Assembly: GCA_964425105.1 (NCBI GenBank)
Contig: CAYRLE010000016.1
Span: forward strand, 1 to 38,228
Source of the DNA: S012-109 sp964425105
GTDB lineage: Bacteria > Pseudomonadota > Gammaproteobacteria > SZUA-140
Direction: 5' to 3'
DNA length: 38,228 bases
Shown here: positions 6,759 to 14,744 of the stretch, piece after piece
Layout of the letters: each line of letters opens with the position of its first letter
Position numbering within the stretch: position 1 is the stretch's first letter
Made by a program: the position numbers and the translations under genes
Notes under the pieces: model-generated
What the model was told of the DNA's origin: nothing
What the model saw: only the letters and a program-made list of their open reading frames with translations
Database searches by the model: none

Positions 6759-8156
6759 ATGCAGGACATCACGGAAATCACCGCGGAACTCGCGCGCAGC
6801 GCCGAGAAATTCAAGGTGCCGCCCCATTCCATCGAGGCGGAACAGGCCATCCTCGGCGGGTTGCTGCTGGACAATGCCGCCTGGGACAGCATTGCCGACA
6901 TGGTGTGGGAGGAGGACTTCTACCGCCGTGATCACCGCCTGATCTTCCAGGCCATCAGCAAGCTTTCCGGAGAGGGCCAGCCCCTGGATGTGGTGACGGT
7001 CTCCGAGTGGCTGGACCGCCACAAGCAGCTGGAGGGCGCCGGTGGCCTGGCCTATCTCGGCATGCTGGCCAACAATGTGCCCAGCGCCGCCAACATCAAG
7101 GCCTATGCCGCCATCGTGCGCGAGCGCTCGGTGCTGCGCCAGCTGATCCACGTCAGCACCCGCATCGGCGAGAGCGCCTTCAGCACCGAGGGCCGAGACT
7201 GCCGACAGATTCTCGATGAGGCCGAACAGGCGATCTTCCAGATCGCCGAGCAGGGCTCGCGCAATCAGCGCAATTTCATCGCCGTCGAGGACCTGCTGCC
7301 CGCGGTGGTGGACCGCATCGACGCCCTGCACCAGAAGGGGGATGCCATCACCGGCGTGGCCACCGGCTTCTCCGACTTCGACCGCAAGACCAGCGGCCTG
7401 CAGCCCTCGGACCTGGTGATCATCGCCGGCCGCCCCTCCATGGGCAAGACCAGCTTTGCCATGAACATCGCCGAGGATGCCGCCATCAACGGCCAAGTGC
7501 CGGTGGGCATCTTCAGCATGGAGATGCCGGCCGAGCAACTGGTGATGCGCATGCTGTCCTCCCTGGGGCGCATCGACCAGCAGAAGATCCGCACCGGCAC
7601 CCTCGACGACGACGACTGGCCGCGCCTCACCTCCACCATGAACATTCTCGGTAATGCGCCCCTGTTCATCGACGACACCCCGGCCCTGACCCCCGCCGAG
7701 TTGCGCGCCCGCGCCCGGCGCCTGAAGCGCGAGCACGACCTGGGCATGATCGTGGTGGACTATCTGCAGCTCATGCAGGTGCCGGGCAGCAAGGAGAACC
7801 GCACCAACGAGATCTCCGAGATCTCGCGCAGCCTCAAGGCCCTGGCCAAGGAACTCAAGGTGCCGGTGCTGGCCCTGTCCCAGCTCAACCGCAGCCTGGA
7901 GCAGCGCACCGACAAGCGTCCGGTGATGTCGGACCTGCGGGAATCGGGCGCCATCGAGCAGGATGCCGACCTCATCGTGTTCATCTACCGCGACGAGGTC
8001 TACAATCCCGAGACCCCCGACAAGGGCATGGCGGAGATCATCATCGGCAAGCAGCGTAACGGCCCCATCGGCATGGTGCCGCTGACCTTCCATGGCAGCT
8101 ATACGCGCTTCGACAACTACATCTCCGACAACTACGCCCCCGAGGGCTACGCATGA
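6759..8156 (+). CDS. dnaB: Replicative DNA helicase DnaB
   Basis: The hexameric helicase that unwinds DNA ahead of the replication fork and recruits primase. The 465-residue protein has the N-terminal domain (HSIEAEQAILGGLLLDNAAW) and a RecA-like motor. Visible motor motifs are Walker A GRPSMGKTS near residues 223-231, the Walker B region MIVVDYLQLM, SQLNRSLEQR, and DLRESGAIEQDADLI. No intein interrupts the motor domain. The ribosome-binding site (GGGGAGGAAG) is somewhat far from the ATG at 6759. The stop overlaps the alr start by 4 bases (ATGA), a common dnaB-alr arrangement. Confidence 0.98.
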   Translation: MQDITEITAELARSAEKFKVPPHSIEAEQAILGGLLLDNAAWDSIADMVWEEDFYRRDHRLIFQAISKLSGEGQPLDVVTVSEWLDRHKQLEGAGGLAYLGMLANNVPSAANIKAYAAIVRERSVLRQLIHVSTRIGESAFSTEGRDCRQILDEAEQAIFQIAEQGSRNQRNFIAVEDLLPAVVDRIDALHQKGDAITGVATGFSDFDRKTSGLQPSDLVIIAGRPSMGKTSFAMNIAEDAAINGQVPVGIFSMEMPAEQLVMRMLSSLGRIDQQKIRTGTLDDDDWPRLTSTMNILGNAPLFIDDTPALTPAELRARARRLKREHDLGMIVVDYLQLMQVPGSKENRTNEISEISRSLKALAKELKVPVLALSQLNRSLEQRTDKRPVMSDLRESGAIEQDADLIVFIYRDEVYNPETPDKGMAEIIIGKQRNGPIGMVPLTFHGSYTRFDNYISDNYAPEGYA

Positions 8157-9244
8157 GCCGCGCCATCGAGGCGCATCTCAATCTTCCGGCCTTTCAAGCC
8201 AATCTGCACACCGTCCGCCGCCATGCCCCGCAGGCGCGGGTCCTCGCCGTGGTCAAGGCCGACGGCTATGGCCACGGCCTGCTGCGTGCTGCGCGCGCGC
8301 TGCAAGCGGCCGATGCCTTCGGCGTGGCCGCCATCGACGAGGCCCTGGCCCTGCGCGAGGCGGGTATCGGTCATCCCATCATCCTCCTGGAAGGCTTTTT
8401 CGAGTCCGCTGAACTGGCGGAGATTGCGGCCCGCGGCCTGCACACCGTGGTGCACCACGAGTGGCAGCTGGCCGCCCTGGAGGCCGCGCGCCTGCCGGCG
8501 CCGCTGACGGTGATTTTGAAGATCGACAGTGGCATGCACCGCTTGGGCTTTGCGCCCAGCGAGGCTGCCGCTGTCCATAGACGCCTGGCGGCCTGTCCCG
8601 CCGTGGCACAGATCCAGCTCATGACCCATCTCGCCTGTGCCGAGGAGCGCGACAACCCGGCCACTATGGCACAGATCGACTGTTTCGCAGCAGCCACCGC
8701 AGGGCTGGCCGGGGCGCGCAGCATCGCCAATTCCGCGGCCATCCTGCAGTGGCCCGCCAGTCACGGCGACTGGGTGCGCCCCGGCATCATGCTCTACGGG
8801 GTGTCGCCCTTTGCCGACAGCGTGGGGCAAGGGGAGGGCCTGGCACCGGTGATGACCCTGCGCTCGCGCCTCATCAGCGTGCGCCAATGCCGGCGCGGTG
8901 ATGCCATCGGCTATGGCGGCATCTGGCGCTGTCCCGAGGACATGCCCCTGGGTGTGGTGGCCGCCGGCTATGGCGACGGTTATCCGCGCAGCGCGGCCTG
9001 CGGTACGCCGGTGCTGGTGAACGGGCGGCGCGCGCCGCTGGTGGGACGGGTGTCCATGGACATGTTGTGCGTGGACCTGCGCGGTCAGCCCGGTGCGGCG
9101 GTGGGCGACGAGGTGGTCCTGTGGGGCGCCGGCCTGCCGGTGGAGGAGGTGGCGCGCAGCGCCGGCACCATCGCTTATGAACTGCTGTGCGGCATCACCC
9201 GCCGGGTGAGGTTCGTGGCGCAGGGAATACTGGGTGAGGAGTAA
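8153..9244 (+). CDS. alr: Alanine racemase
   Basis: A PLP enzyme interconverting L- and D-alanine, supplying D-Ala for peptidoglycan. The 363-residue product has the PLP-lysine motif AVVKADGYGHG (Lys about residue 35) in its barrel domain. The second catalytic residue, Tyr, lies in AIGYGGIW (about residue 254), followed by GVVAAGYGDGYPR and VGRVSMDM. It starts inside the dnaB stop codon. The last codons and the TAA stop lie inside a heptamer repeat array that continues to the radA start. Confidence 0.97.
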   Translation: MSRAIEAHLNLPAFQANLHTVRRHAPQARVLAVVKADGYGHGLLRAARALQAADAFGVAAIDEALALREAGIGHPIILLEGFFESAELAEIAARGLHTVVHHEWQLAALEAARLPAPLTVILKIDSGMHRLGFAPSEAAAVHRRLAACPAVAQIQLMTHLACAEERDNPATMAQIDCFAAATAGLAGARSIANSAAILQWPASHGDWVRPGIMLYGVSPFADSVGQGEGLAPVMTLRSRLISVRQCRRGDAIGYGGIWRCPEDMPLGVVAAGYGDGYPRSAACGTPVLVNGRRAPLVGRVSMDMLCVDLRGQPGAAVGDEVVLWGAGLPVEEVARSAGTIAYELLCGITRRVRFVAQGILGEE

Positions 9245-9264
9245 GGCGTGAGGGGTGAGGCGTG
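9232..9264. repeat. heptamer repeat array bridging alr stop and radA start
   Basis: Phased units GGGTGAG, GAGTAAG, GCGTGAG, GGGTGAG and a partial GCGTG match the family consensus NGTRAKG, here written one base out of phase. The array encodes the last alr codons and its TAA, fills the gap, supplies GGTGAGG as the likely radA ribosome-binding sequence, and reaches the radA GTG start. Confidence 0.9.
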
Positions 9265-10641
9265 GTGAGCACGATCACGAAAAAAGCGAAGCGCATCTAT
9301 GTCTGCAGCCAGTGCGGCGCCCAGGCGCCCAAGTGGGCGGGGCAGTGCGCCGAGTGCGGCGCCTGGAACAGCCTGGTGGAAGAACGCCCGGCAGCGGCAG
9401 CACCGGGTGCCGGCGGCCAGCGCCGCGAAGGTTTTGCCGGCGCCTCCGAGATCCGTTCCGTCAGCGACGTCAGCACGGTGGACGAGATCCGTATTGCCAG
9501 CGGTTTCTCGGAACTGGACCGGGTGTTGGGCGGCGGCCTGGTGACGGGCTCGGTGGTGCTCATCGGCGGCGATCCCGGTATCGGCAAGTCCACCCTGCTG
9601 ACCCAGACCCTGGGCGCCCTGTCGGCCCAGGTCTCCACCCTCTACGTCACCGGCGAGGAGTCCCTGCAGCAGGTCAGCCTGCGGGCGCGGCGCCTGGGCC
9701 TGGCGGCGGACCGCCTGCGCCTGTTGGCGGAGACCGACGTGGAGCGCATTCTGCAGCTGGCTGCCGCCGAGCGCCCCCAGGTCATGGTGATCGATTCCGT
9801 GCAGACGGTATACACTGCGGCGCTGCAGTCGGCCCCGGGCTCGGTGAGCCAGGTGCGGGAGAGCGCGGCGCAGCTGGTGCAGTATGCCAAGCAGACCGGC
9901 ACCGCCTTGTTCCTGGTGGGCCATGTCACCAAGGAAGGCACCCTGGCGGGGCCGCGCATCCTGGAGCACATGGTGGACACGGTGCTCTATTTCGAGGGCG
10001 ATGCCGACAGCCGCTTCCGGGTGCTGCGCGCAGTGAAGAACCGCTTCGGTGCCGTCAACGAGATGGGGGTGTTCGCCATGGTGGAAAGCGGCCTGCGCGA
10101 GGTGAGCAATCCGTCTTCCATCTTTCTCTCCCGCCACGAGCAGCCGGTGGCCGGCAGCGCGGTGATGGTGACCCGCGAGGGCAGCCGCCCCCTGCTGGTG
10201 GAGGTGCAGGCCCTGGTGGCGGAGAGCCACGCCGCCAATCCGCGGCGCCTGGCGGTGGGCCTGGACCCCAACCGCCTGGCCATCCTGCTGGCGGTGCTGC
10301 AGCGCCACTGCGGCGTGGTGATGTATGACCAGGACGTGTTCGTCAACGTGGTGGGCGGCGTGCGCGTAGCTGAGACCGCAGCGGACCTGGCCCTGGTGAT
10401 GGCGGCCCTGTCCAGCCTGCGCAACCGCCCGCTGCCGGAGGGCCTGGTGGTGTTCGGCGAAGTGGGCCTGGCCGGGGAGATCCGCCCCGTGCAGCACGGC
10501 CAGGAGCGCCTGCGCGAAGCGGCCCAGCATGGCTTCCGCCGCGCCCTGGTGCCAAAGGCCAATGCCCCGCGCCGCGCTATCGAGGGTCTGGAAGTGATCC
10601 CGGTGCAGGGTGTGGCGGAGGCGGTGGATTACTTAGGATAG
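9262..10641 (+). CDS. radA: DNA repair protein RadA
   Basis: A RecA-related ATPase that drives branch migration of recombination intermediates. The 459-residue protein shows all family parts. An N-terminal C4 zinc finger has Cys at about 15, 18, 29 and 32. Walker A GGDPGIGKST lies near residue 103, the RadA-specific KNRFG motif near 259, and the Lon-protease-like domain fills the last 150 residues. Two adjacent GTG codons (9262, 9265) can start it; I take the first. Upstream GGTGAGG comes from the repeat array shared with alr. It ends at a TAG at 10639-10641, against another repeated stretch. Confidence 0.97.
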   Translation: MVSTITKKAKRIYVCSQCGAQAPKWAGQCAECGAWNSLVEERPAAAAPGAGGQRREGFAGASEIRSVSDVSTVDEIRIASGFSELDRVLGGGLVTGSVVLIGGDPGIGKSTLLTQTLGALSAQVSTLYVTGEESLQQVSLRARRLGLAADRLRLLAETDVERILQLAAAERPQVMVIDSVQTVYTAALQSAPGSVSQVRESAAQLVQYAKQTGTALFLVGHVTKEGTLAGPRILEHMVDTVLYFEGDADSRFRVLRAVKNRFGAVNEMGVFAMVESGLREVSNPSSIFLSRHEQPVAGSAVMVTREGSRPLLVEVQALVAESHAANPRRLAVGLDPNRLAILLAVLQRHCGVVMYDQDVFVNVVGGVRVAETAADLALVMAALSSLRNRPLPEGLVVFGEVGLAGEIRPVQHGQERLREAAQHGFRRALVPKANAPRRAIEGLEVIPVQGVAEAVDYLG

Positions 10642-10644
10642 AGA

Positions 10645-10672
10645 AAAGATACAAGGGGAAAGATACAAGGGC
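10645..10672. repeat. 14-bp tandem direct repeat after radA
   Basis: AAAGATACAAGGGG is followed at once by AAAGATACAAGGGC (13 of 14 identical). The unit is twice seven bases and begins 3 bases after the radA stop, so it may be a diverged subtype of the heptamer family. Nearby GGGCGC-ATTC-GCGCCC (10686-10701) can form a hairpin between the convergent radA and PilZ genes, but has no U tract. Confidence 0.6.
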
Positions 10673-10729
10673 CTCGAGAGGTTGAGGGCGCATTCGCGCC
10701 CCCCTAGAATCTTGAACTCCTCACCCCTC

Positions 10730-11116
10730 TCAATGAATCTCCGCCCCCTGCCACAGCGCCGACAGCTCCCGCTCCAGCAGGTCGGCATTGCCCAGGTTGA
10801 GTTCCAGCAGGCGTCTCAGGTGGGAGATGCTGTCCACGTCGATATCGAGGCACTCGCAGCCGATCTGGCCCTTTTCGATGTGGACGGCCTGGACGTCCAT
10901 GCTGATGACGACGTCGGCGTTGTCACCCAGTTCGATTTCCAGGATGAAACGGTCGCCGTGGACGCCGCGCCAGTCCTGCGGCTGCCCTACCAGCGCCCCT
11001 TTGAGGGAGATGTCGATCAAGTGACTTTCCCAGCTGCGCTCCGGCCCCACGATGGTGGTGCGGGTATCGAAAGGGATGCGCGAAAAACGGCGGTTTTCCC
11101 GGTTGTGATCGGTCAT
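10730..11116 (-). CDS. PilZ domain protein (cyclic di-GMP receptor)
   Basis: A 128-residue, single-domain protein. The two halves of the PilZ cyclic di-GMP site are visible: RRFSR (residues 9-13, the RxxxR motif) and DISLKG (residues 35-40, the D/NxSxxG motif). This predicts binding of cyclic di-GMP; the effector target is unknown and no partner domain is fused. I start at the ATG at 11116, preceded by AGGGAGA; an upstream ATG at 11140 would add 8 residues. It is downstream of dapE on the same strand (gap 52 bases), so it may be the last gene of the dap transcript, with no obvious functional link. Its TGA stop lies in a degenerate heptamer repeat (10719-10732). Confidence 0.88.
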   Translation of the reverse strand: MTDHNRENRRFSRIPFDTRTTIVGPERSWESHLIDISLKGALVGQPQDWRGVHGDRFILEIELGDNADVVISMDVQAVHIEKGQIGCECLDIDVDSISHLRRLLELNLGNADLLERELSALWQGAEIH

Positions 11117-11145
11117 GTCGTCTCTCCCTTGTGGCGGCAATGGGG

Positions 11146-11172
11146 GGTGAGGTGTCGCTCGACAGGCCTCAC
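11146..11172 (-). repeat. heptamer-derived hairpin at the dapE stop
   Basis: GTGAGG-TGTCG (11147-11157) pairs with CGACA-(GG)-CCTCAC (11160-11172) around a two-base loop. One heptamer unit lies on each arm. The dapE TGA stop is inside the right arm. It may work as a transcript-end hairpin for dapE. Confidence 0.55.
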
Positions 11173-12305
11173 GCCTGCAACAGTTTAATCAATATCTGTT
11201 CATAAAGCATGGACAGTGTATCGAGATCCTCGACACTGACGCATTCATCGATCTTGTGGATGGTGGCATTGAGGGGGCCCAGTTCCACCACCTGAGCGCC
11301 GGTGGGGGCGATGAAGCGGCCGTCGGAGGTGCCGCCGTCGGTGGATAGTTCGCAGTCCCTGCCGGTCACCTCGCGCACCGCAGCGCGGGTGGCGTTCACC
11401 AGGGCGCCCGGCAGGGTCAGGAAAGGCTGGCCGGAGAGCCGCCAGTGCAACTCATAGTCCAGCTGATGACGCTGCAGGATGGCCTCCACCGCCGTCTTGA
11501 GCTGCTGCTCATTGGTTTCCGTGGAAAAGCGGAAGTTGAACAGGGCCTCCAGGGTGCCGGGGATGACGTTGTCGGCGCCGGTGCCGGCGTGGAGGTTGGA
11601 GACCTGGAAAGAGGTGGGGGGGAAGAATTCGTTACCGTTGTCCCACTGCGCGGCGCACAGTTCCGCCAGGGCGGGGGCGAAGAGGTGGATGGGGTTGCGC
11701 GCCAGGTGGGGATAGGCGATATGGCCCTGGACGCCATGGACCAGGAGGCGCCCCCCCAGGGAGCCGCGGCGGCCGTTCTTGATCACGTCGCCCACCTGCT
11801 CGCGGCTGGTGGGTTCCCCCACCAGACACCAGTCCATGGCCTCGCCGCGCTGCTGCAGGGTCTCCACCACGCGGCGCGTGCCGTCCAGCGAAGGCCCTTC
11901 CTCATCGCTGGTGACGAGAAAGGCGATGGAGCCCCGGTGCCCGGAGTGGGCGGCGACGAAACGTTCGCAGGCGGTGACCATGGCCGCCAGGCTGCCCTTC
12001 ATGTCCGCCGCGCCGCGGCCGTAGAGCAGGCCGTCGCGGACGGTGGGCGTGAAGGGGTCGGAGTGCCATTGCTCCAGGGGGCCGGTGGGGACCACGTCGG
12101 TGTGTCCGGCGAACACGAACAGTGGTCCCTCCGTGCCGCGCCGCGCCCAGAAGTTGTCCACGGCGCCGAAGCGGAGCTTTTCCACGGCGAAGCCCTGGGG
12201 CGCCAGGCGCTCGATCATGAGATCCTGGCAGCCGGCGTCATTCGGGGTCACCGAAGGCCGGGCGATGAGGGCCTTGGCCAGTTTCAGCGTGGGTGAATCA
12301 GACAT
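11169..12305 (-). CDS. dapE: Succinyl-diaminopimelate desuccinylase
   Basis: A dinuclear zinc M20-family amidohydrolase that converts N-succinyl-LL-2,6-diaminopimelate to LL-diaminopimelate and succinate in the lysine/peptidoglycan pathway. The 378-residue product has the metal-site residues expected. These are GHTD (His68, catalytic Asp70), GAADMKG (Asp101), SDEEG (Glu135 as base, Glu136 as ligand), and the C-terminal NATIHKIDE His. Length matches E. coli DapE (375). I start at the ATG at 12305, where homology begins; the frame stays open upstream only through repeat-derived sequence. It follows dapD after 162 bases that contain two facing repeat arms. Confidence 0.97.
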   Translation of the reverse strand: MSDSPTLKLAKALIARPSVTPNDAGCQDLMIERLAPQGFAVEKLRFGAVDNFWARRGTEGPLFVFAGHTDVVPTGPLEQWHSDPFTPTVRDGLLYGRGAADMKGSLAAMVTACERFVAAHSGHRGSIAFLVTSDEEGPSLDGTRRVVETLQQRGEAMDWCLVGEPTSREQVGDVIKNGRRGSLGGRLLVHGVQGHIAYPHLARNPIHLFAPALAELCAAQWDNGNEFFPPTSFQVSNLHAGTGADNVIPGTLEALFNFRFSTETNEQQLKTAVEAILQRHQLDYELHWRLSGQPFLTLPGALVNATRAAVREVTGRDCELSTDGGTSDGRFIAPTGAQVVELGPLNATIHKIDECVSVEDLDTLSMLYEQILIKLLQA

Positions 12306-12368
12306 GGGGTTTCCGGTTTCGTAGCAAAGTGTGGCTGATGTGTGTGGTATGCTGGTCCATAACATTGA

Positions 12369-12396
12369 GGTGATGCGTAATGCGTGATGCGTGACG
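12369..12396. repeat. heptamer repeat array, left arm (dapD/dapE)
   Basis: Phased units GGTGATG, CGTAATG, CGTGATG and CGTGACG fit NGTRAKG except the last. The complementary arm is 44 bases away at 12441-12468, and together they can form a long imperfect hairpin in the dapD-dapE gap. Confidence 0.9.
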
Positions 12397-12440
12397 GAAA
12401 GCATCCATCTTTGTTTTCATGATCCGGCCCTGCCCACACT

Positions 12441-12468
12441 CATTGCTCATCACGCATCACTCTTCACT
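12441..12468. repeat. heptamer repeat array, right arm, touching the dapD stop
   Basis: Units CATTGCT, CATCACG, CATCACT and CTTCACT are the complement form. The dapD TGA stop (12468-12470) is at the array edge. Confidence 0.9.
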
Positions 12469-13289
12469 CAAATGTCGCGCAGCAGTTCGTTGATGCCCAC
12501 CTTGCTGCGGGTCTTCTCGTCCACCTGTTTGATGATCACCGCGCAGTACAGGCTGTGGCTGCCGTCCTTGGCGGGCAGGCTGCCGGGCACTACCACGGCG
12601 CCGGCGGGGACCCGCCCGTAGCTGATCTCGCCGTTCAGGCGGTTGTAGATCTTGGTGCTCTGTCCGATGTAGACGCCCATGGAGATCACCGCGCCTTCCT
12701 CGACGATGACGCCCTCCACGATTTCCGAGCGGGCGCCGATGAAGCAGTTGTCCTCGATGATGGTGGGGTTGGCCTGCAGGGGTTCCAGCACGCCGCCGAT
12801 GCCCACGCCGCCGGAGAGATGCACGTTCTTGCCGATCTGGGCGCAGGAGCCCACCGTGGCCCAGGTGTCCACCATGGTGCCGCTGTCCACATAGGCGCCG
12901 ATGTTGACATAGGAAGGCATCAACACCACGCCGGGGGCGATGTAGGAGCCGTGGCGCGCTGCGGCGGGGGGCACCACGCGCACGCCGCTCTCGCGGAAGG
13001 CGCGCGAGTTGTAGTCGCTGAACTTGGAGGGCACCTTGTCGTAGTAGTTGGTGAAGCCACCCTTCATGAAGGTGTTGTCCTCGATGCGGAAGGACAGCAG
13101 CACCGCCTTCTTCAGCCACTGGTTCACCTGCCAGGCGCCGTCCTTTTTCTCCGCCACCCGCAGGGCGCCGCTGTCGAGGCGGCTCATGGCTTCGCTGACG
13201 GCCTCCTTGACATGGGTGTCCACGCTGCGCGGGGTGATCGCGGCGCGGTGTTCGAAGGCTTCTTCGATGATTTTCTGAATGTCGTTCAT
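12468..13289 (-). CDS. dapD: 2,3,4,5-tetrahydropyridine-2,6-dicarboxylate N-succinyltransferase
   Basis: Transfers succinyl from succinyl-CoA to tetrahydrodipicolinate, the committed step of the succinylase route to meso-diaminopimelate. The 273-residue product (E. coli 274) starts MNDIQKIIEEAFEHR. It has the left-handed beta-helix hexapeptide repeats (for example SGTMVDTWATVGSCAQIG and GVGIGGVLEPLQA) and ends KVGINELLRDI. The ATG at 13289 has GGAG eight bases upstream. It lies 23 bases after dapC and is probably cotranscribed with it. Confidence 0.98.
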   Translation of the reverse strand: MNDIQKIIEEAFEHRAAITPRSVDTHVKEAVSEAMSRLDSGALRVAEKKDGAWQVNQWLKKAVLLSFRIEDNTFMKGGFTNYYDKVPSKFSDYNSRAFRESGVRVVPPAAARHGSYIAPGVVLMPSYVNIGAYVDSGTMVDTWATVGSCAQIGKNVHLSGGVGIGGVLEPLQANPTIIEDNCFIGARSEIVEGVIVEEGAVISMGVYIGQSTKIYNRLNGEISYGRVPAGAVVVPGSLPAKDGSHSLYCAVIIKQVDEKTRSKVGINELLRDI

Positions 13290-13312
13290 TGCGGCTTCTC
13301 CATGATTGCAGA

Positions 13313-14509
13313 CTACAGTGATTCGATGAACCGGCGCATGCGCTCGGCGGCCTGGCAGCAGTCTTCCAGTTCCGCCACCAGGGCGATGCGCACGTGGTTG
13401 CGGCCGGGATTGACGCCGCTGCTGTCGCGCGACAGATAGCTGCCGGGCAGTACCGTGACATGTTGGCTGGCATACAGTTCGCGCGCGAAGCGGGCGTCGT
13501 CCACGGGCGTCTGCGGCCACAGGTAGAAACTGCCCGCGGGCGGCGCCACCGGCAGCAGCGGGGCCAGGATGGCGCATACGGCGTCGAACTTTTCCCGGTA
13601 ACAGGCGCGGTTGCGGCGCACATGCTCCTCGTCCTGCCAGGCGGCGCTGCTGGCGGCCTGGACATAGGGCGCCATGGCGCAGCCGTGGTAGGTGCGGTAT
13701 TGCAGGAAACGGCGGATCAACTCGGCGTCGCCGGCCACGAAGCCGGAACGCATGCCCGGCAGGTTGGAGCGCTTGGACAGGCTGTGGAACACCATGCAGC
13801 GCCGGAATGCCGTGTTGCCCATGGCATGGGCTGCGGCCAGCAGCCCTGTGGGCGGCGCCGCCTCGTCATAGTAGATCTCGGAATAGCACTCGTCGGAGGC
13901 GATGACGAAGTCGTGCTCCTGCGCCAGTTCCAGCAGCCTCTGGTACATGGCTGACGGCGCCACGGCGCCGCTGGGATTGCCGGGGCTGCACAAGTAGAGC
14001 AGCTGGCAGCGTTGCCAGACCTTTGCCGGGAGTGACTCGATGTCGGGCAGCCAGCCGCTGGCGGCGCTGCTGTTGATATAGCAGGGTTCGGCGCCGGCCA
14101 GCAGGGCGGCGCCTTCATAGATCTGATAGAAGGGATTGGGCATCAGCACCAGGGGAGCGCGGCTGCGGTCCACCACGCACTGGGCGAAGGCGAACAGGGC
14201 CTCGCGGGTGCCGTTGACCGGCAGCACATGGCATTGGGGATCGAGCGCCGCATCGGGCAGTGCATAGCGGCGCCGCAGCCAGGTGGCGATGCTTTCCCGC
14301 AGGGCGTCGCCGCCGCGGGTGGCGGGGTACTGGGCCAGGCCGTGGAGATGGGTGATGATCTCTTCCGCCACGAAGGCGGGCGGGGCATGCTTGGGTTCGC
14401 CGATGGCCAGGTTGATAGGGGCCAGTTCGGCCGGCGGCGTGATGCCCGCCTTCAAGGCACCGAGCTTCTCGAAGGGATAGGGTTGCAGGCTGTCGAGGTC
14501 CGGATTCAT
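13313..14509 (-). CDS. dapC: Succinyldiaminopimelate aminotransferase
   Basis: A PLP class I/II aminotransferase that converts N-succinyl-2-amino-6-oxopimelate to N-succinyl-LL-diaminopimelate, between the DapD and DapE steps. The 398-residue protein begins MNPDLDSLQPYPFEKL, typical of proteobacterial DapC. It contains NLAIGEPKH, the SPGNPSG loop, SDECYSEIYYDE and the PLP-lysine region HSLSKRSNLPGMRSG. Placement beside dapD and dapE supports this over other aminotransferases. No ribosome-binding site precedes the ATG; TATATA lies only 8-13 bases upstream (14517-14522), so a leaderless message is possible. Divergent from the EamA gene. Confidence 0.93.
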   Translation of the reverse strand: MNPDLDSLQPYPFEKLGALKAGITPPAELAPINLAIGEPKHAPPAFVAEEIITHLHGLAQYPATRGGDALRESIATWLRRRYALPDAALDPQCHVLPVNGTREALFAFAQCVVDRSRAPLVLMPNPFYQIYEGAALLAGAEPCYINSSAASGWLPDIESLPAKVWQRCQLLYLCSPGNPSGAVAPSAMYQRLLELAQEHDFVIASDECYSEIYYDEAAPPTGLLAAAHAMGNTAFRRCMVFHSLSKRSNLPGMRSGFVAGDAELIRRFLQYRTYHGCAMAPYVQAASSAAWQDEEHVRRNRACYREKFDAVCAILAPLLPVAPPAGSFYLWPQTPVDDARFARELYASQHVTVLPGSYLSRDSSGVNPGRNHVRIALVAELEDCCQAAERMRRFIESL

Positions 14510-14587
14510 GTTATGGTATATAGTTGTGGCGCCGTTCCCCGGCAGTGTCAAAAAAACAAGAAGTATACCCTGGATGTCCGGTTTTGT

Positions 14588-14615
14588 CGTGAGGTGTAAG
14601 GCGTGAGGTGTGAGG
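14588..14615. repeat. heptamer repeat array, left arm (dapC/EamA)
   Basis: Units CGTGAGG, TGTAAGG, CGTGAGG and TGTGAGG all fit NGTRAKG. The facing arm is at 14701-14728. The arms enclose 85 bases in the divergent dapC/EamA spacer. Confidence 0.92.
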
Positions 14616-14700
14616 AGAAAATTCTGCTGGATCTTGTTATAGATGGGGAGATCGCTTTCACCTCGCTCCACCTTTCCCATGCCCGCGCTGCCACCCCAAC

Positions 14701-14728
14701 GCCTCACCCCTCACCCCTCACGCCTCAC
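14701..14728. repeat. heptamer repeat array, right arm (dapC/EamA)
   Basis: Units GCCTCAC, CCCTCAC, CCCTCAC and GCCTCAC, then ACTTCCC, lead directly to a pyrimidine run and the EamA ATG at 14745. Confidence 0.92.
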
Positions 14729-14744
14729 ACTTCCCTTCCCCCCC

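Noticed and set aside
10686..10701. GGGCGC-ATTC-GCGCCC hairpin as an intrinsic terminator between radA and PilZ
   Set aside because: It has no U tract on either strand and is a short stem; kept only as a note within the adjacent repeat entry.
12306..12404. N-terminal extension of DapE to an ATG at 12404
   Set aside because: The added residues are encoded by the heptamer array and have no homology; the ATG at 12305 matches the family start. The same applies to upstream extensions of the dapC and EamA frames.
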